Shown here: piece by piece, positions 1 to 11,804 of the stretch
Layout: every line of letters begins with the position of its first letter
Position numbering within the stretch: position 1 is the first letter of the stretch
Origin: Rhynchosporium graminicola
Taxonomy: Eukaryota > Ascomycota > Leotiomycetes > Helotiales > Ploettnerulaceae
Assembly: GCA_900074885.1 (NCBI GenBank)
Contig: FJUW01000026.1
Coordinates: 310,001 to 374,000, forward strand
DNA length: 64,000 bases
Reading direction: 5' to 3'
The notes under the pieces: model-generated
What the model was told of the DNA's origin: nothing
Databases searched by the model: none
What the model saw: only the letters and a program-made list of their open reading frames with translations
Program-made: the position numbers and the translations under genes

Positions 1-997
1 ACCCACTTCGTGCGCAACTCTGGGGTCTTCTGTCTGTCAAGTCGATGTGTTGTCTTACTGTTATCGATGTGTTGTTGACAGAATGTGATGGATACCTAGT
101 CTCCACGGAAATGGTACGGACTTATTTATACAGGCAAATCGAGATTACTGTTTGAGCTACAAGAAGGCCTGGGAAATTTGAAAGATTTCACACACATTGT
201 ATGTCGATATCGCTCCAATGAATTGTATTATTTAACATTCAATTCTGGAACTGGGCATCCACACACTTTCATTAAGTAACATGTTTCATCAGAAGTTACC
301 TCCACATTTAAAGTAGCAAAAAGAATGTTTCAAACCAGCTTCTGCGCACCGGAATGCACTTCTTCTGGTCCTCATCTTCATGTCTGGCTCTGCAAACTTT
401 CTCTAGTTGAGTTCCAGTTCGGGATGTAACAGATGTGATATTTAGAAGGATCCCCCAACAGCAATTCGTCTTCCCGAGACAAGACATGGATGCGTAAAGC
501 TTCAAGAGGATAAGCTCAAATTCACGTGATCGGGCTGTTCCAACTACTCCTGGAGAGAAATTCTAGAGAAATTCAACTAAACACTATGTGAACTGTATCA
601 AAGCCTGTTATTTTTCTTGCTCCCAATTTTGAGCCGCTCTTTTCATATCTCATTGAAACACATGTCGGAACGTCATGATAGTGACGTGCTACTTTACTTG
701 CTGCGGAAGGAAGGGGTAATGCAACTTCCCCTAAACAGGTCCAACAAGCTGTTTATTCAATTTCCCCTTCCTCTTAAGTTCTTCTTCTGTCGTCTCAAGA
801 TATCGTCCATGCAATGTCCTCTCATTCCGGACCTCGGTGCCACGGAGCAGCATCCAATTTCCTCAGGAATGTCAATAAATCACAAAGGCACTTTCACCCC
901 TTCTCGTCTTAGGGTATCCTAAAGCACGTTCTTCTTGTTCAAGCATCATTATTCCAAAGTTTTGGAGAGCTGAAGTCCCACAAAGCTTATCTGTAAC
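1..997. other. 5' flank without recognised gene
   Basis: No reading frame here resembles a known family. Short open frames at 308-505 (-) and 617-922 (+) have no domain, no supporting splice signals and biased composition. The last part is probably the promoter and 5' UTR of the gene starting at 998. Confidence 0.4.
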
Positions 998-3900
998 ATG
1001 GAAATACCAGGCGGAAGAGCAAGAGGGAGAGGAAGAGGGCGACCATGGGGACGTCCAAGAGGAGGCGGAGCACCTGCTTCAAGACCGGTGGGATACATAG
1101 GGCCACCTGAAATTTCCTTTACTAGAACCCGGGTGAGCTCTAGCTTGATAAATTTGGCGCTGCAGGGCTAACAACTTATCAGAGGGAATGGGGTAGAGCG
1201 CAAGAAGCATATGCAAAGGCTCGACAGGATAGATTGACGCACATATACCGGACTGAGGTATTACACGACGTTGAAATGCTGAAGAAGCCCTGGTCCACGA
1301 ACAGCACTGTCATTGCCACGACCGACCGGAATCCCTTCGATGGTCAGGAGTTTAGCCAGATTTTGGCTGCTGAATATAATGTCAGAAGAACGCAGGAGCT
1401 TCCTCTGGAATGGCTGAAACAATATTTTGTCACTTATATGAGAGATGAAGACGAGTCTAGACTGACAGCGCAGCGGGAAGAGTTCAATAATACACATTTG
1501 GTAGCCTGGGGAGACGTACGGCGCCGCTGAGAAACTCATATGAAAAGAGCAAGGCTGATTGCTAGAAGGATAAAATTCTCATCGACCCATTGGAGCAGCT
1601 TTATAAAGCCTGTTATGGGCAAGATACACGAGACGATAGCCTTCTAAGGACTCCCAATTCACCTTGTAAGTGATCTGTCTGAGGCTCTGCTGAAGCTGAA
1701 GGGTTATTGTAACCGTTCGTTGTTCTGGCAAGGCTAATGACACGAATATCTAGTAAGCAGCCTTCTGTGGTCTTATGATCTATTGAAAGCTCTGCGAGTT
1801 CGGAGAAGATTCGCGGATGGCGGAAACTTGAAGGTTTCCGAAGCTCCACTGCCAGATGGATCAAACTTTGAACCTCACAACCATTTCCTCGCAGCATCGT
1901 GGATCTTGCATAGGTGCTACATTCGTCTTCTACACCAGCGATCGCTTCACGTTGGATCTAGCTCAGTGGGAGAAAAAATGCTCAAGAACATTCTCTCGAT
2001 TTTAGTCCGCTTCCTGGACCTTGAGACCCGCAGTGTTCCATACAATCCGGAGTTTGAACAGCAGAACCTGCCCGAATTCAACAGAATCACCTCGCTATAC
2101 CGCCAGCTTCTCGATGCTTTGACTTCGATTGGGTTCGAGCTTCAGATTGAACGACGGCAAGGGTTTTATACCGGGGAGGAAACTCTCTTCTTCAATGCTA
2201 CAACGTCATTGGAAGAAATAATGGACAGAGTATGGGAACTGTTTTGCTTGACTTTCTTCCGCCGTCTGCCTTACCGCTAACCGCATGACAGACTATACCG
2301 GCGAGTCTACGGCACAGACATCTATGGGGGGACCTGTTTTTCCAGCACGACGAGTTCAATCAGGCCATGGCTTTCGAACATGTCGAGGACAAGAGAATTG
2401 ATAAGCAAGTTGTTCTCGTTGATGAAAAGTATAAGGTCTTCGAGAGCTTACGAACACAAGGTCGGCATAATCTATCCTTGCAGCCCCTTTCGCCAGCGCT
2501 CGTGGGGACCTAGTGCATGATCTTGAGTCCAAGATTGAAGATTTTCCCGCTTCGCGAATTGTAATCATGGGCTGACTGTCCGAGACAGGGAACTTTTTCT
2601 CACCGGTCGAGGTCGAAATTGATCCGATTCCTGAATTGACAGACGAGGAGTTCGAGAAGAATTCGATACCACAAGCGTATACCGCCAAGATTGCAGAGAT
2701 CAATCAACTTCGTCGCAACCTGTTGCTTCTCAGAGACTGGAATCAAAAACGGCCCTGGTGGGTTCTGCTTTCGACGATTGCGTGTCTTTAAGAGTATTCT
2801 AATAATCATAGGAAACAGTTATATTGCCCCTACAAAACTGCCCCCGGAGGCGACCATGGTATGTGATATTCGACCTGAAAGTCCTGAAATAGAACCTTGC
2901 AAATCCTCCTGGAGTACCCCGCATACTAAGACATTGAATAGGTCAAGACAGTGAGGATCCAATGGTACGCGGATTTCATGAAGATATCACCGAGTTCCAC
3001 CAACATCTTGCCGCCCTCCATGCCACGTACCCGCAACAAGACCCATCGAGTTTTAATCCGTCTAATACAGCCAATGTCTTCTCTTCCCTTTTCACAGTAC
3101 ATCCGGTTGCCAGTCATTGTATTCCTCCCGAAATGCAACAAGATGATTGGGATGCTGGATGTATCGTATGTATGGATGAGTTTGACGGGATATCGCGGAA
3201 AATGATGGTCCAGTTGTTTTGTAACCAGTAAGTAATTGGAGGCTTAACATTAAATTCTTTGATTTGGTAAAGATATTCTCAAGACATGTTCTGTCCGTCT
3301 TTTGAAGACTTCTTGATGTAGCTGTTACTGACCACCCCGTCACCTTAGCTACTTCCACTACACATGTGTACGAGGTTTCTGGGATGTGTTAGATAAGGGT
3401 TCTTTCAGATGTCCGTTGGTAAGTCCTCAAACGATGTCTGCACGATTCTGGTTCGCTGAAAAATACTGATGGGAAACCCCAATTCTTCACCGCTAACAGT
3501 GTATCATAGTGTCGTCAAAACGACTGGGTACTCAAAGAACAGGCCGGTATCACGGCCGAAGTCAACGACGTTTTTGACTACGAAGAGCTCAGTAGGTGAT
3601 AGAGAGTCCGATGTTTCCCTATCTGAATATCTCAGATGAACTTGTCACATGTCTTGTCTCTTTCTCACGATACTGCCGATACAGCTATTGCTAACTCTCT
3701 CGTCACCTAGTGGGCAGACAGAACGGGACTTATGACTTCAATCAGAATGCCACTTACTACGCCAAAGAGAGTGAGCTCCGCGCCATGAGCCAGACTTATC
3801 TCTCTTCTCGAGGCTACCCGTCCATCGAGGAGATTCCAAACACTCGCCGCAGGCGTTATGTTTACAATGGTGCCCTGGGAACCAACCGCATTCCAGAAGT

Positions 3901-4228
3901 CGAGATGGCAATCGTAAGAGAGTATCGAAGGATCAACGACAGGCGACGGAGGTTCGATATTGAGCAGCAAAATGATGGCATCTCGGGTCTCGATCCTCCT
4001 GATCCGAACCCGGATGGTGTACCGCCGCCTCACATGCCGGCATTAAATACATTCAATCCCGATGCGCAGGCTGCGAGGGATAGGGCGGCGCAAGAAGAGC
4101 GTGATCGCTTGTACCTGGAGGCTGCTAGTGATGAGGATGAGGACGTTGATGAGAATGTGGATCAGAATTTTAGGTTTGAGCCGATGGGACCGATGGATGG
4201 GGTGCAGGGGCCTGGGGAGGGGTTGTGA
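998..4228 (+). CDS. RING-H2 finger protein, probable E3 ubiquitin ligase
   Basis: Many-exon gene. It starts with an Arg/Gly-rich tail (MEIPGGRARGRGRGRP) in exon 998-1132. Further exons are 1183-1515, 1566-1665, 1754-2229 and 2292-2428, and one resumes at 2497; 2.5-2.95 kb is uncertain. The C-terminal half is clear: exon to 3227, then 3350-3418, 3510-3591 and 3711-4228. Joining these gives a RING-H2: CIVC, then C-N-H, H-Y-T-C and CPLC, so all eight zinc ligands (C3H2C3) are present although split by two introns. RING-H2 proteins usually pass ubiquitin from an E2 to a substrate; that role is inferred. The tail is acidic (DEDEDVDENVD). The middle region matches no family I know. Between 2.55 and 2.61 kb an in-frame TGA needs an intron with weak signals (2561-2611). 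Confidence 0.7.
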
Positions 4229-4853
4229 TAGGGTAAGGTCGAGGATATTGTTTTGTTAGGTAGTTTTCCTTTTTTCTTGTTTGTAGTTGGTATTGAATCG
4301 AGCTAGGGTAGGATCCCTTTTTTGTAACCATCGATAGAGGAAGGTATGGTTATGGAGTAATTGGTAGGTGTCAAGATGGAGGATTCAGATCTATGAAAGA
4401 AAGAGAGTAGGAAGTAAAAATTAATTTGATTGTTTTCGCATAGCATTAGGCGCATATTATTGTATGAGGTGACATGTCTTTCGATTATACCGTGTTGCTC
4501 TCCTGTCCTCTAGCTTGATTTCACTTAGCTACACAAGTAATGGAGGTGACCCATTTGCGCTAGCCGAGACAGCTCGCTTAATTACGTGCTGCTGTAGACA
4601 AACATGCCTTGTGGAGCACTGAAAGAAGCCACCCATGATTGATGTTCTGCTGACACCATAAATCCATACCAGTAGTGAACATCCATGCAGTGTTTGATGG
4701 AGTGTATATAAACCAGCGCATCTTATCTCCTTGACGATCCTAGATGAAACCAGACGACTGGGTACCCGAGCTGCGATGAACAGTGTCTGAACTGTGGTGT
4801 GAGATATACGAGAGTTTAAACATTACATTATTCTTCTTGCCAGAAGAACGTTC
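4229..4853. other. Convergent intergenic region
   Basis: Shared 3' region between the RING gene (+) and the phosphate transporter (-). It is T-rich just after the RING stop (4255-4325). No gene or RNA is seen. Confidence 0.6.
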
Positions 4854-7625
4854 TCAATTCCTATGCGCACTCCCACTTACAAACGGACTCGGTCCCCTGT
4901 CCTCTCTCTCTTGCCCTCCCACCAACCTCCCGCCAGCCCCGCCATTACTATCCTCCTCCACCACCTCGTCCAACTCTCTCATCCTCTCTGCCTCTTCCCG
5001 ATTCTCCTTCTCTTCTGTCTTCATATCCCTCCTCTCTCTAGCATCCCCTCCCGCAAAACCATCAATAAAGAGATAAATGCCCATCCACAGCCTCGCAAGG
5101 GATTTCCAGAATACCTCAAAGGTGCGTGCGGACCTGGTGGTGGAAAACCCGTTTGGGGTGGGACGTCCGACTTCCCATTGCTCGAGCGTTTTGACGGTCC
5201 CGTCGGGGCCGTGCTCGGCGCCGGAGATCCAGTAGATTGTAGTGATGAGGCCGAGGAGCATGAAGATGGAGAAGCTGAGATCATGGTCAGTATTTATAGT
5301 GTCTCGCTTGGTGTTTGTATTCATCCTGTAAGAATTTCAGAAAGGATTATTCGAGACACGAACATGAGTAAGGAGTAAGGTAGCCATCGTTCAATCTGTG
5401 TGTGGTTCACGCCATGGCCGTAGTTGATGTATGCCAGGAATAGCTGGGCGATCACAGAACCTAGTTTTCCGAAGGCGGCGGAAATTCCGTGACAAAGACC
5501 GCGATAACGGGTTGGGAAAAGCTCTGCGGGCATCTGGAATGGTTGTTAGTTAAGTCTCACGTCACATTGGGGAGAGGAGGTGGACGAGCGATATATGTGG
5601 TTGTGTTCGGACCTGTATTAGTGAGTTAGTATTAAAGAAGCAGGATGAGTTGAATGGAACGAAGATGACTTACCAAAGTTGAAAAATATCTGACACAAGA
5701 TATACAGGACAATGATACCAGCAGATCCGCCAATTTCATAGAGATGGAAAAAGGACCCTCCAATAATTATGAAATAGGATAAACAACCAAAAGAATCCAA
5801 TAATCTCGATATTGCGTCTTCCAAGTCTGTCGATTGCAACAAAAGTAATCGCACATCCCACCAAAGCTCCAAGTGACACGATAATCAGACTCTGCCAGAC
5901 ATCCTGAACGAGCAATGTATAGATGTCCGTAGGTTGCGGAATTTTGCCATACCAGATAACCGAGATGATATTAGGAGAGTTCATCCCGAGACCGTAGAAA
6001 GGAAGATCAAGACAAAACCAACAGAAGGAGCATGCCATTAAAGTCCGCAGATTTCCTTCGTGCCAGAAATATTGCTTGAAGTCTTGCCAACTTGGGGGTG
6101 GAGGAGCTAGAATAGGAATGGCTTGATCCGTGTGGGGACCAAATGGATCGTAGCGTTCGAATGGAGATATGACAGTATCTAGACCGTGCTGCATTGATGA
6201 AATATTGTGGAAATATTGTCCATTCTCGCTCATAGCGGAAGGAGGTAGGGGCGAAAACACATGCACGGTCTCCTGCGTGTGATCTTTGATTGTTGCATCT
6301 CCTCCAGGTATTTCAACTCGAGTGATGCGATGAGGAGACGGGGGACGACTTTCTTGACCGGATTCTTCGCTCATCGTTCCTGATACAGCACCGGAAGAGG
6401 TTCGTCGTTGCATCTCCATATCCTGCCGAATCACATTGATAGACGTGGAAGTTACTCCTGCAGGCTCTGCTTGCATGAGTAGATATCGATGTAATTCAGA
6501 CGCCGCTTTTTTACTGTCTTGGCCAACATCTGCTGTATATCGTGGCGACTCGATAATCGTGAGACGAAACCTGTCGAGATGGGGTATTTGTAATTGATAA
6601 GATGTCTTGAGTAGAAAATAAGATATGTCTCAAGAGAAGTTTGAATCATTGGCAACATAGAAGATAGAATGGGCTTCCCATCACGTACCATAGTGCAATC
6701 ACCGCGGGAATGACCCCAACCCCAATAATCCATCGCCAGACGGAGTCTATTGTTATTTTACACTCTTCGTTACAGTTTTGGGGAGCAAGATGCGTGTAAG
6801 CAGTTGAGCCCTTGGGAATACTATTGCGCTGTCGGAAAATAGCGATCATTGAGACCAAACTTGCGGCAAGCTGGCCCAGCGGCTGGCATGCAAATACCAA
6901 TGTCAACATCCTACCCCGCAAACGAGTGGGTGCGAACCTAAATGGTGTTAGCTTCCAAGTAGGCACACAATGGATCGAGACATATACTCGGAACAGATGA
7001 CGGCACTTAAAGGATAACTGAGATATGTCAGTATGGCCAAGGAATGATGAATCTGTCACAGTCGTGAAGGACACAGTCTACTGACTCGGCACCAATACCT
7101 ATTCCACGCAAGAACCTCCAGACCAAAAGCCATACAATGATCGACATCGATCCATTAGACCCGTTAGATGCCATTACGACACCGAGAGTCGCACTGATCG
7201 TGATGATTAACTCCAAACCATACATCTTACGTCTTCCCCAAATATCAGCAGCTAAGCCGAATCCAACTTGCCCGATAATCGAGCCTCCGAGGGTAACAAC
7301 TCCCACAGCAATGCCGTAGTTGTGCGGCATTTTTCCGTCATAATAAATTATGTCTATCATAGGCATAACCATATTGATGGCAAAAATTGAATAGGCATCG
7401 GTAAAGAAACCGACACCTGCAACGATCACTATCCATGACCATTCAGAGAACTCCGCACTTTCAAGACGTCGGAAGATATATGAGCGTCGATCCGATTCCT
7501 CTATATGTGTTGAGCAGAGTTTGGTATGAGCACGAAATTATTCGGCTTACACTGATATGCTCGAAGTCATCGTTTGCGTATGGACTCAGAAATGGCTTGA
7601 GCCATCTGAAGCCCCATAAAAACAT
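4854..7625 (-). CDS. Inorganic phosphate transporter, PHO84-type MFS, frameshifted
   Basis: Proton-phosphate symporter of the plasma membrane (phosphate:H+ symporter family, MFS). Exons on the minus strand: 7625-7551, 7498-7086, 7017-6988, 6937-6689, 6570-5674, 5612-5590, 5533 and beyond, with a last exon ending at 4854. Joins restore the family signature GIGIGADYPLSAVICSE, followed by FAPTRLRGRM, RLTIIESPRYTADV, FNFGPNTTTYI and PAELFPTRYRG. Start at 7625: an in-frame TAG lies just upstream, and the residues after it (FLWGFRWLKP) splice in phase to exon 2. The central loop is long and hydrophilic (about residues 270-390), as usual for this family. Oddities: exon 5 changes frame near 5780, between FFWLFILF and IIIGGSFFHLYE, with no workable intron; the intron 5534-5589 seems to start with GC, not GT. 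The gene is therefore either recently broken or affected by a one-base assembly error. Confidence 0.88.
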
Positions 7626-7937
7626 ATCTGAGACCCGCAACTAGACCCTGTAGCGTTCCGAAAATAAGGAGAGTTGGACTCAAGAGGATGGATCGTCCAT
7701 GTCATTCATTAGTGATGCCCGATTATGAGTAGAGGAGTAGTTGATGGCTCCTATGGTGGAATGAGTCGAAGCATAAATCGAGTCAAGGAATGAAATGTTA
7801 TAACATGACTTCACTCCGTCGTAGAAAGGAGATGGATATCAGATGAACAGGAGTCGCAGCTGAGGCTTAGGCTCCCAAGTAAGGCTGAATCGGGCCCTCC
7901 CCTGACGCAGCCACTCTGTGTTCGCTCACCAGAATTC

Positions 7938-7943
7938 CACGTT
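7938..7943. promoter_or_regulatory. CACGTT, possible Pho4/NUC-1 site
   Basis: CACGTT lies about 310 bases upstream of the transporter start. Pho4 of yeast and NUC-1 of Neurospora bind CACGTK in phosphate-responsive promoters. A six-base match can be chance; the target gene makes it worth noting. Confidence 0.35.
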
Positions 7944-8370
7944 ACGGGTGCTCATTCTACATCGAAACGATGCGAATGGACAACATTATCTTCGGTAAGG
8001 TACAAGATGACCTTAGCTCCTGGATAACGAATGGTCTGACTCCTGTAGTAAGGCCTGTGCCTTTTCCAGTTCTTGCTCACAGGCTGCAGGGTACTGCTCT
8101 GACTGTGGCAAGGACGAGGGAATTGAGCCCGCCAGATTGAAAGTCGTCAGCCTTATTTTGGCCTTCAATACGGCATCGTGCCATACCTAGGTAGCAGAGG
8201 GTAGGGGCTGATGGCGCCTAGACTCACAACCTTAGCCAAATTGACAGCTGTCAGGCGGAAGGAAAGCAATATGGAATATCATCCATTTTAGGAAGAATTG
8301 AATGCGAAGGAGCAAGCGAGGGCATTCAAAATAAGCGATCCTGGGCTTCTTTCATTGGACGAAATATCAA

Positions 8371-8376
8371 CACGTG
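8371..8376. promoter_or_regulatory. CACGTG, possible Pho4/NUC-1 site
   Basis: Perfect palindromic CACGTG about 745 bases upstream of the phosphate transporter start. It is the high-affinity form of the Pho4/NUC-1 core, but other bHLH factors use it and single matches occur elsewhere in the window (for example near 12415). Confidence 0.3.
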
Positions 8377-9304
8377 GAGATGCAAGACCAGCTAATTCGC
8401 TTATTTGGACGTCAAGTCAAGCAGCAACTCAGCCTCCATGTCTCCATGTCTCCATGTCCCAATTTTCCCAATCATCGAACGGAAAGGAAAATATTGAGAA
8501 GTCTGCGGGTGTCGAGCTTGACCTCGCACCTGCATCTACATACATATGCATGCTTCAGCCTCCACCTTTTCGTACTGGTCCTACCTAGTACCTACCTACG
8601 GGGTGGACCATACGTTGACTCTAATGCCCTGCGAGTGTGACTGAGTCGGTTCGAAAAAGAGGTAGATGGAGAGGAGAAAGAGGCTGTGGAGGCATTTTTA
8701 GAGATCTGATCATCCGGTGAAGGATCCCAATACTCCGGACGAATCCATCGAGCACAATCTTGTGGCGCGCTCACATCCTGTACTTGTGCTCGTGCTCAGT
8801 GCCTGGAATCAGTGATGATTTAAAACTAGTCCCGCTCAGGAGCAAGCTCGAAGGCCCTGTCGTCCTCGGCATCAGCAGCCAAAGGATGCGGAATCATGAG
8901 GCTTGCCAGATCAAGAGAAGGCGTGTGTCCCTTGAGCAGGCCGTGATTTTGGCTAGGCTAGCCGTTGCGTCGCTTGCCTGCCATCTATTCATCATAATTA
9001 CTCCAGTTTTTACCTTCGAATAGATCGCCATTCAGTCATACGCGACACTCAACCTCTGATCCTCGATACTCAACATTTGACTTCACGCTTGAGTACGCTT
9101 TGATCGGCAAGAGCCGTATATCTCGGCGCTCCCCAATTTATGATAGGCCATCGCATGGTCTTACCTCAGAAGCTTCAGTCAGGGCCTTCAAGGGCACTCC
9201 TGAAGCTTAAAGCTTTGACTCACTGCCTGTACCACCCTGCGGGAATTCTAGTACATGTCAAGTATCGCACATATGTTTGATTTTTCTCTTTATTTTGATT
9301 TGTT

Positions 9305-11804
9305 ATGTCGTTCGGCTGGTCTGCAGGAGATGTTATTGCTGGTTTGAAGGTTGTCTGGGATATATGGGAAGCGGTCTCTGATGGGCCTCTTAATGCTCGT
9401 TTCGAAGCTGCACAATTCTTCGATGAATTCATTCATGTCACTAGCCGACTAGCAGAATTGGAAGCCAGGAGAATTGCGTGTGCGAAGGACGATCGCTTGC
9501 AACGGTCACATCAGGAGCTTCGAGACCAGTGTACGGAGTTTATTAAGAAGCACATGGCAATAATACAGCGAGTCAACCCGAACACTAAGGCAATCCGGTC
9601 TCGATGTTCAACATGGATACAAAAGGCGTCGTTCACTCAGGAACAGATGTTCGCTTTATATCAGCAAGTTCAGTGGCCATCTGAGCGCAAAGTGGTAACT
9701 AGGCTTCGAGAGAAACTCCAGTTCTTTTTGGAAATAGCTGCCTTGGACGTTGGAATGGACACGAATTCTATGGTTCGTGACATTGCCCGCGATATCGGGT
9801 ATTTGACGCACTCTCTCTGAAATTTTTGCACGTTCTGATAGATCTTAGGTCATCTCGTGCATCTCAGGCAGATTTGGTTTCAACAAACCTTCGATTAGTC
9901 TCTTCACACCTCGACTTGGTTTCTCAAGTGGCGCGCAACTTGAAGTTGATTACTTACCCACTAGAGCGAGGAAATCAAGTAAAGGAAATTGATTATCCAA
10001 TACTACGACAATTTGAACAGGCACTCCAGCCTCCGAAGCCCATTGGGGCAATCGAGGATCGTAGTCACATAGTCCAGCTACCTTGGCAAACTCGGCCGCG
10101 CTTAGCAGAGAACGAGTATGCAGCAGTCTTACCACCGAAAACGAGGAACCAAGATCAAGGAGTTTTCCCTCATGATGAGGGTTCTGGTCTGATATCACGA
10201 AGACTCGAAAATCTGTCGATGCGGGTGATGAGACGGGTCGAGACGATGGATTCGATTTCTGAACTTGAATCTTCTGAAAATTCCGATCCGTCTGTTTTCC
10301 AGCTGCTGAGAAGGCTGCAAGACATGCGTGAACAGATTGCGGAAGCCGTTGGTGTTTTAAGTCAGTCATCATCTCGAAGCGACATGACTGTTGTGGAAAC
10401 AGGGCCAAGGATTGCACTTCAACAGGAACTTGAGGCATGGAACAGGCTAGAAGAAAGGATCGAAAGAGAGAGGTTGCACCCGGCCGTTGGTACTTTTCAA
10501 CCAGCGGTGCCATCTCGACCAATACCAATACCATCGCCGAAATCTTCGGGTTCCTTATCGCCACTAACATCTTCATACGAAGGCTGGTCTCAATCATCAT
10601 ACGGAAGTCCCGACCGGAGCAGAACCTCCTTGTCATCCTCTCCAAGTCAACCAAGACTATTGTCTCACAGCAGAACACATTCGACATCATCACATTCGCG
10701 GCGACAGTCATTTGCCCTAGAACGCCAGCTTGCAGTATAGTTGTCATATCTCGACTATCGAGTCAGCGCTGTCATCCATACGATCACAAGATCTGATAAT
10801 GGCGAGGTAGAAACGATAGATATCGCAAGTTTGGATGGCACGGTCAAATTTAAACACTCAGTTGATCCCAAAACCCCTGCTCCTGTCGAGACCTCCATGA
10901 AGCCTTTTCTAGACAACAGCCATATCGATAAGTCATACAAGTTGCGGGTGCAGTTCCAGGGCTCGCATACCTTGAAAATAACAAAGCCAAATGAAAAGGC
11001 AGTAACACTTCCATTTCCACCGAAGTATAGGTTCCTGAACATTGAAGGTGAATCTCCCATCCGCCCTATAAAGAGATGATTTGAACTAACTTTTATTCAG
11101 ATCACCTCGACTTCCAATTCCTGTTACTGAACAAAAGGGTTGTCTACTGCGCTGATGTCCAACACATCAAATCCACCGACAAAGACGCTCAATGCCGTCT
11201 AGGCACAATACGCATTCTCCTCGACGAGTTCTCTCGGACAAGACACATCCTTTACTTTCGACACACACCAGATCAAAAACACGGCTTCGTGGAATGGCCC
11301 GGTAAGTTTTTCATCTTCCTTGAATGTATCTGAATGTTCTCTTGAGTGTCCTTTACACTCCAATTGCAATTTCACTCAAGACGGTGGCTGATAGACCCTC
11401 CAAGTAAACCTCTTCAAAACTCTCAAACCCATCTCCCGCAAAGCCAAGTTCCTTACGCTTGAGAGCATAGACGGTAAAGCTTTATTCCTCGCCAAGAGTC
11501 TCTCTCGACGTAGCACCCAGGGCAGCGTAGCAACAATTGCCAGTTTTGAGTTGAGTGCCGGACCGGCATACGCCCGGCTCGATCAGAGAGCAGGAGGTGG
11601 GAAACTTAGGGGATTGTTGATTGAATTCAATGAGGCGGATGGTATGTGCTTTCTGTTTATTATTTCCCTTTTATAAGGGCGTAGGCTGATGATGAAGTAG
11701 ATTGCCTAGGTTTTTGGACCGAGTTTTCGAAGAAGGAAGTTGACTTCTCTGAAAATGGCCTTGGTCTCGGACCGCCCGCTATGGCTGTAGAGCTGCCTGC
11801 TTGA
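9305..11804 (+). CDS. Uncharacterised protein with fungal STAND-like N-terminal domain
   Basis: Exons 9305-9798, 9849-10661, 10767-11047, 11101-11301, 11405-11641 and 11701-11804 sum to 2130 bases, a 709-residue protein. The start (MSFGWSAGDVIAGLKVVWDI) resembles the helical N-terminal domain that precedes NACHT or ankyrin modules in fungal NLR-like proteins, but no NTPase motif follows. Residues about 170-430 are a mixed helical and Ser-rich linker. The C-terminal 270 residues look globular (FLNIEDHLDFQFLLLN, CLGFWTEFSKKEVDF), without a family I can name. Oddity: reading straight through, a TAG at 10738-10740 interrupts the frame. A 105-base intron (10662-10766) would remove it in frame but its donor (TT/GTCTCAC) is weak. 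Alternatively these are two adjacent genes. Confidence 0.6.

Larger units (their letters stand above)
7626..9304. other. Divergent promoter region
   Basis: Region between the phosphate transporter (-) and the STAND-like gene (+). Short open frames at 8298-8640 and 8760-9023 look non-coding. The triplicated phrase ctccatgt at 8431-8458 is a short tandem repeat. Two CACGTK sites are listed separately. Confidence 0.5.
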
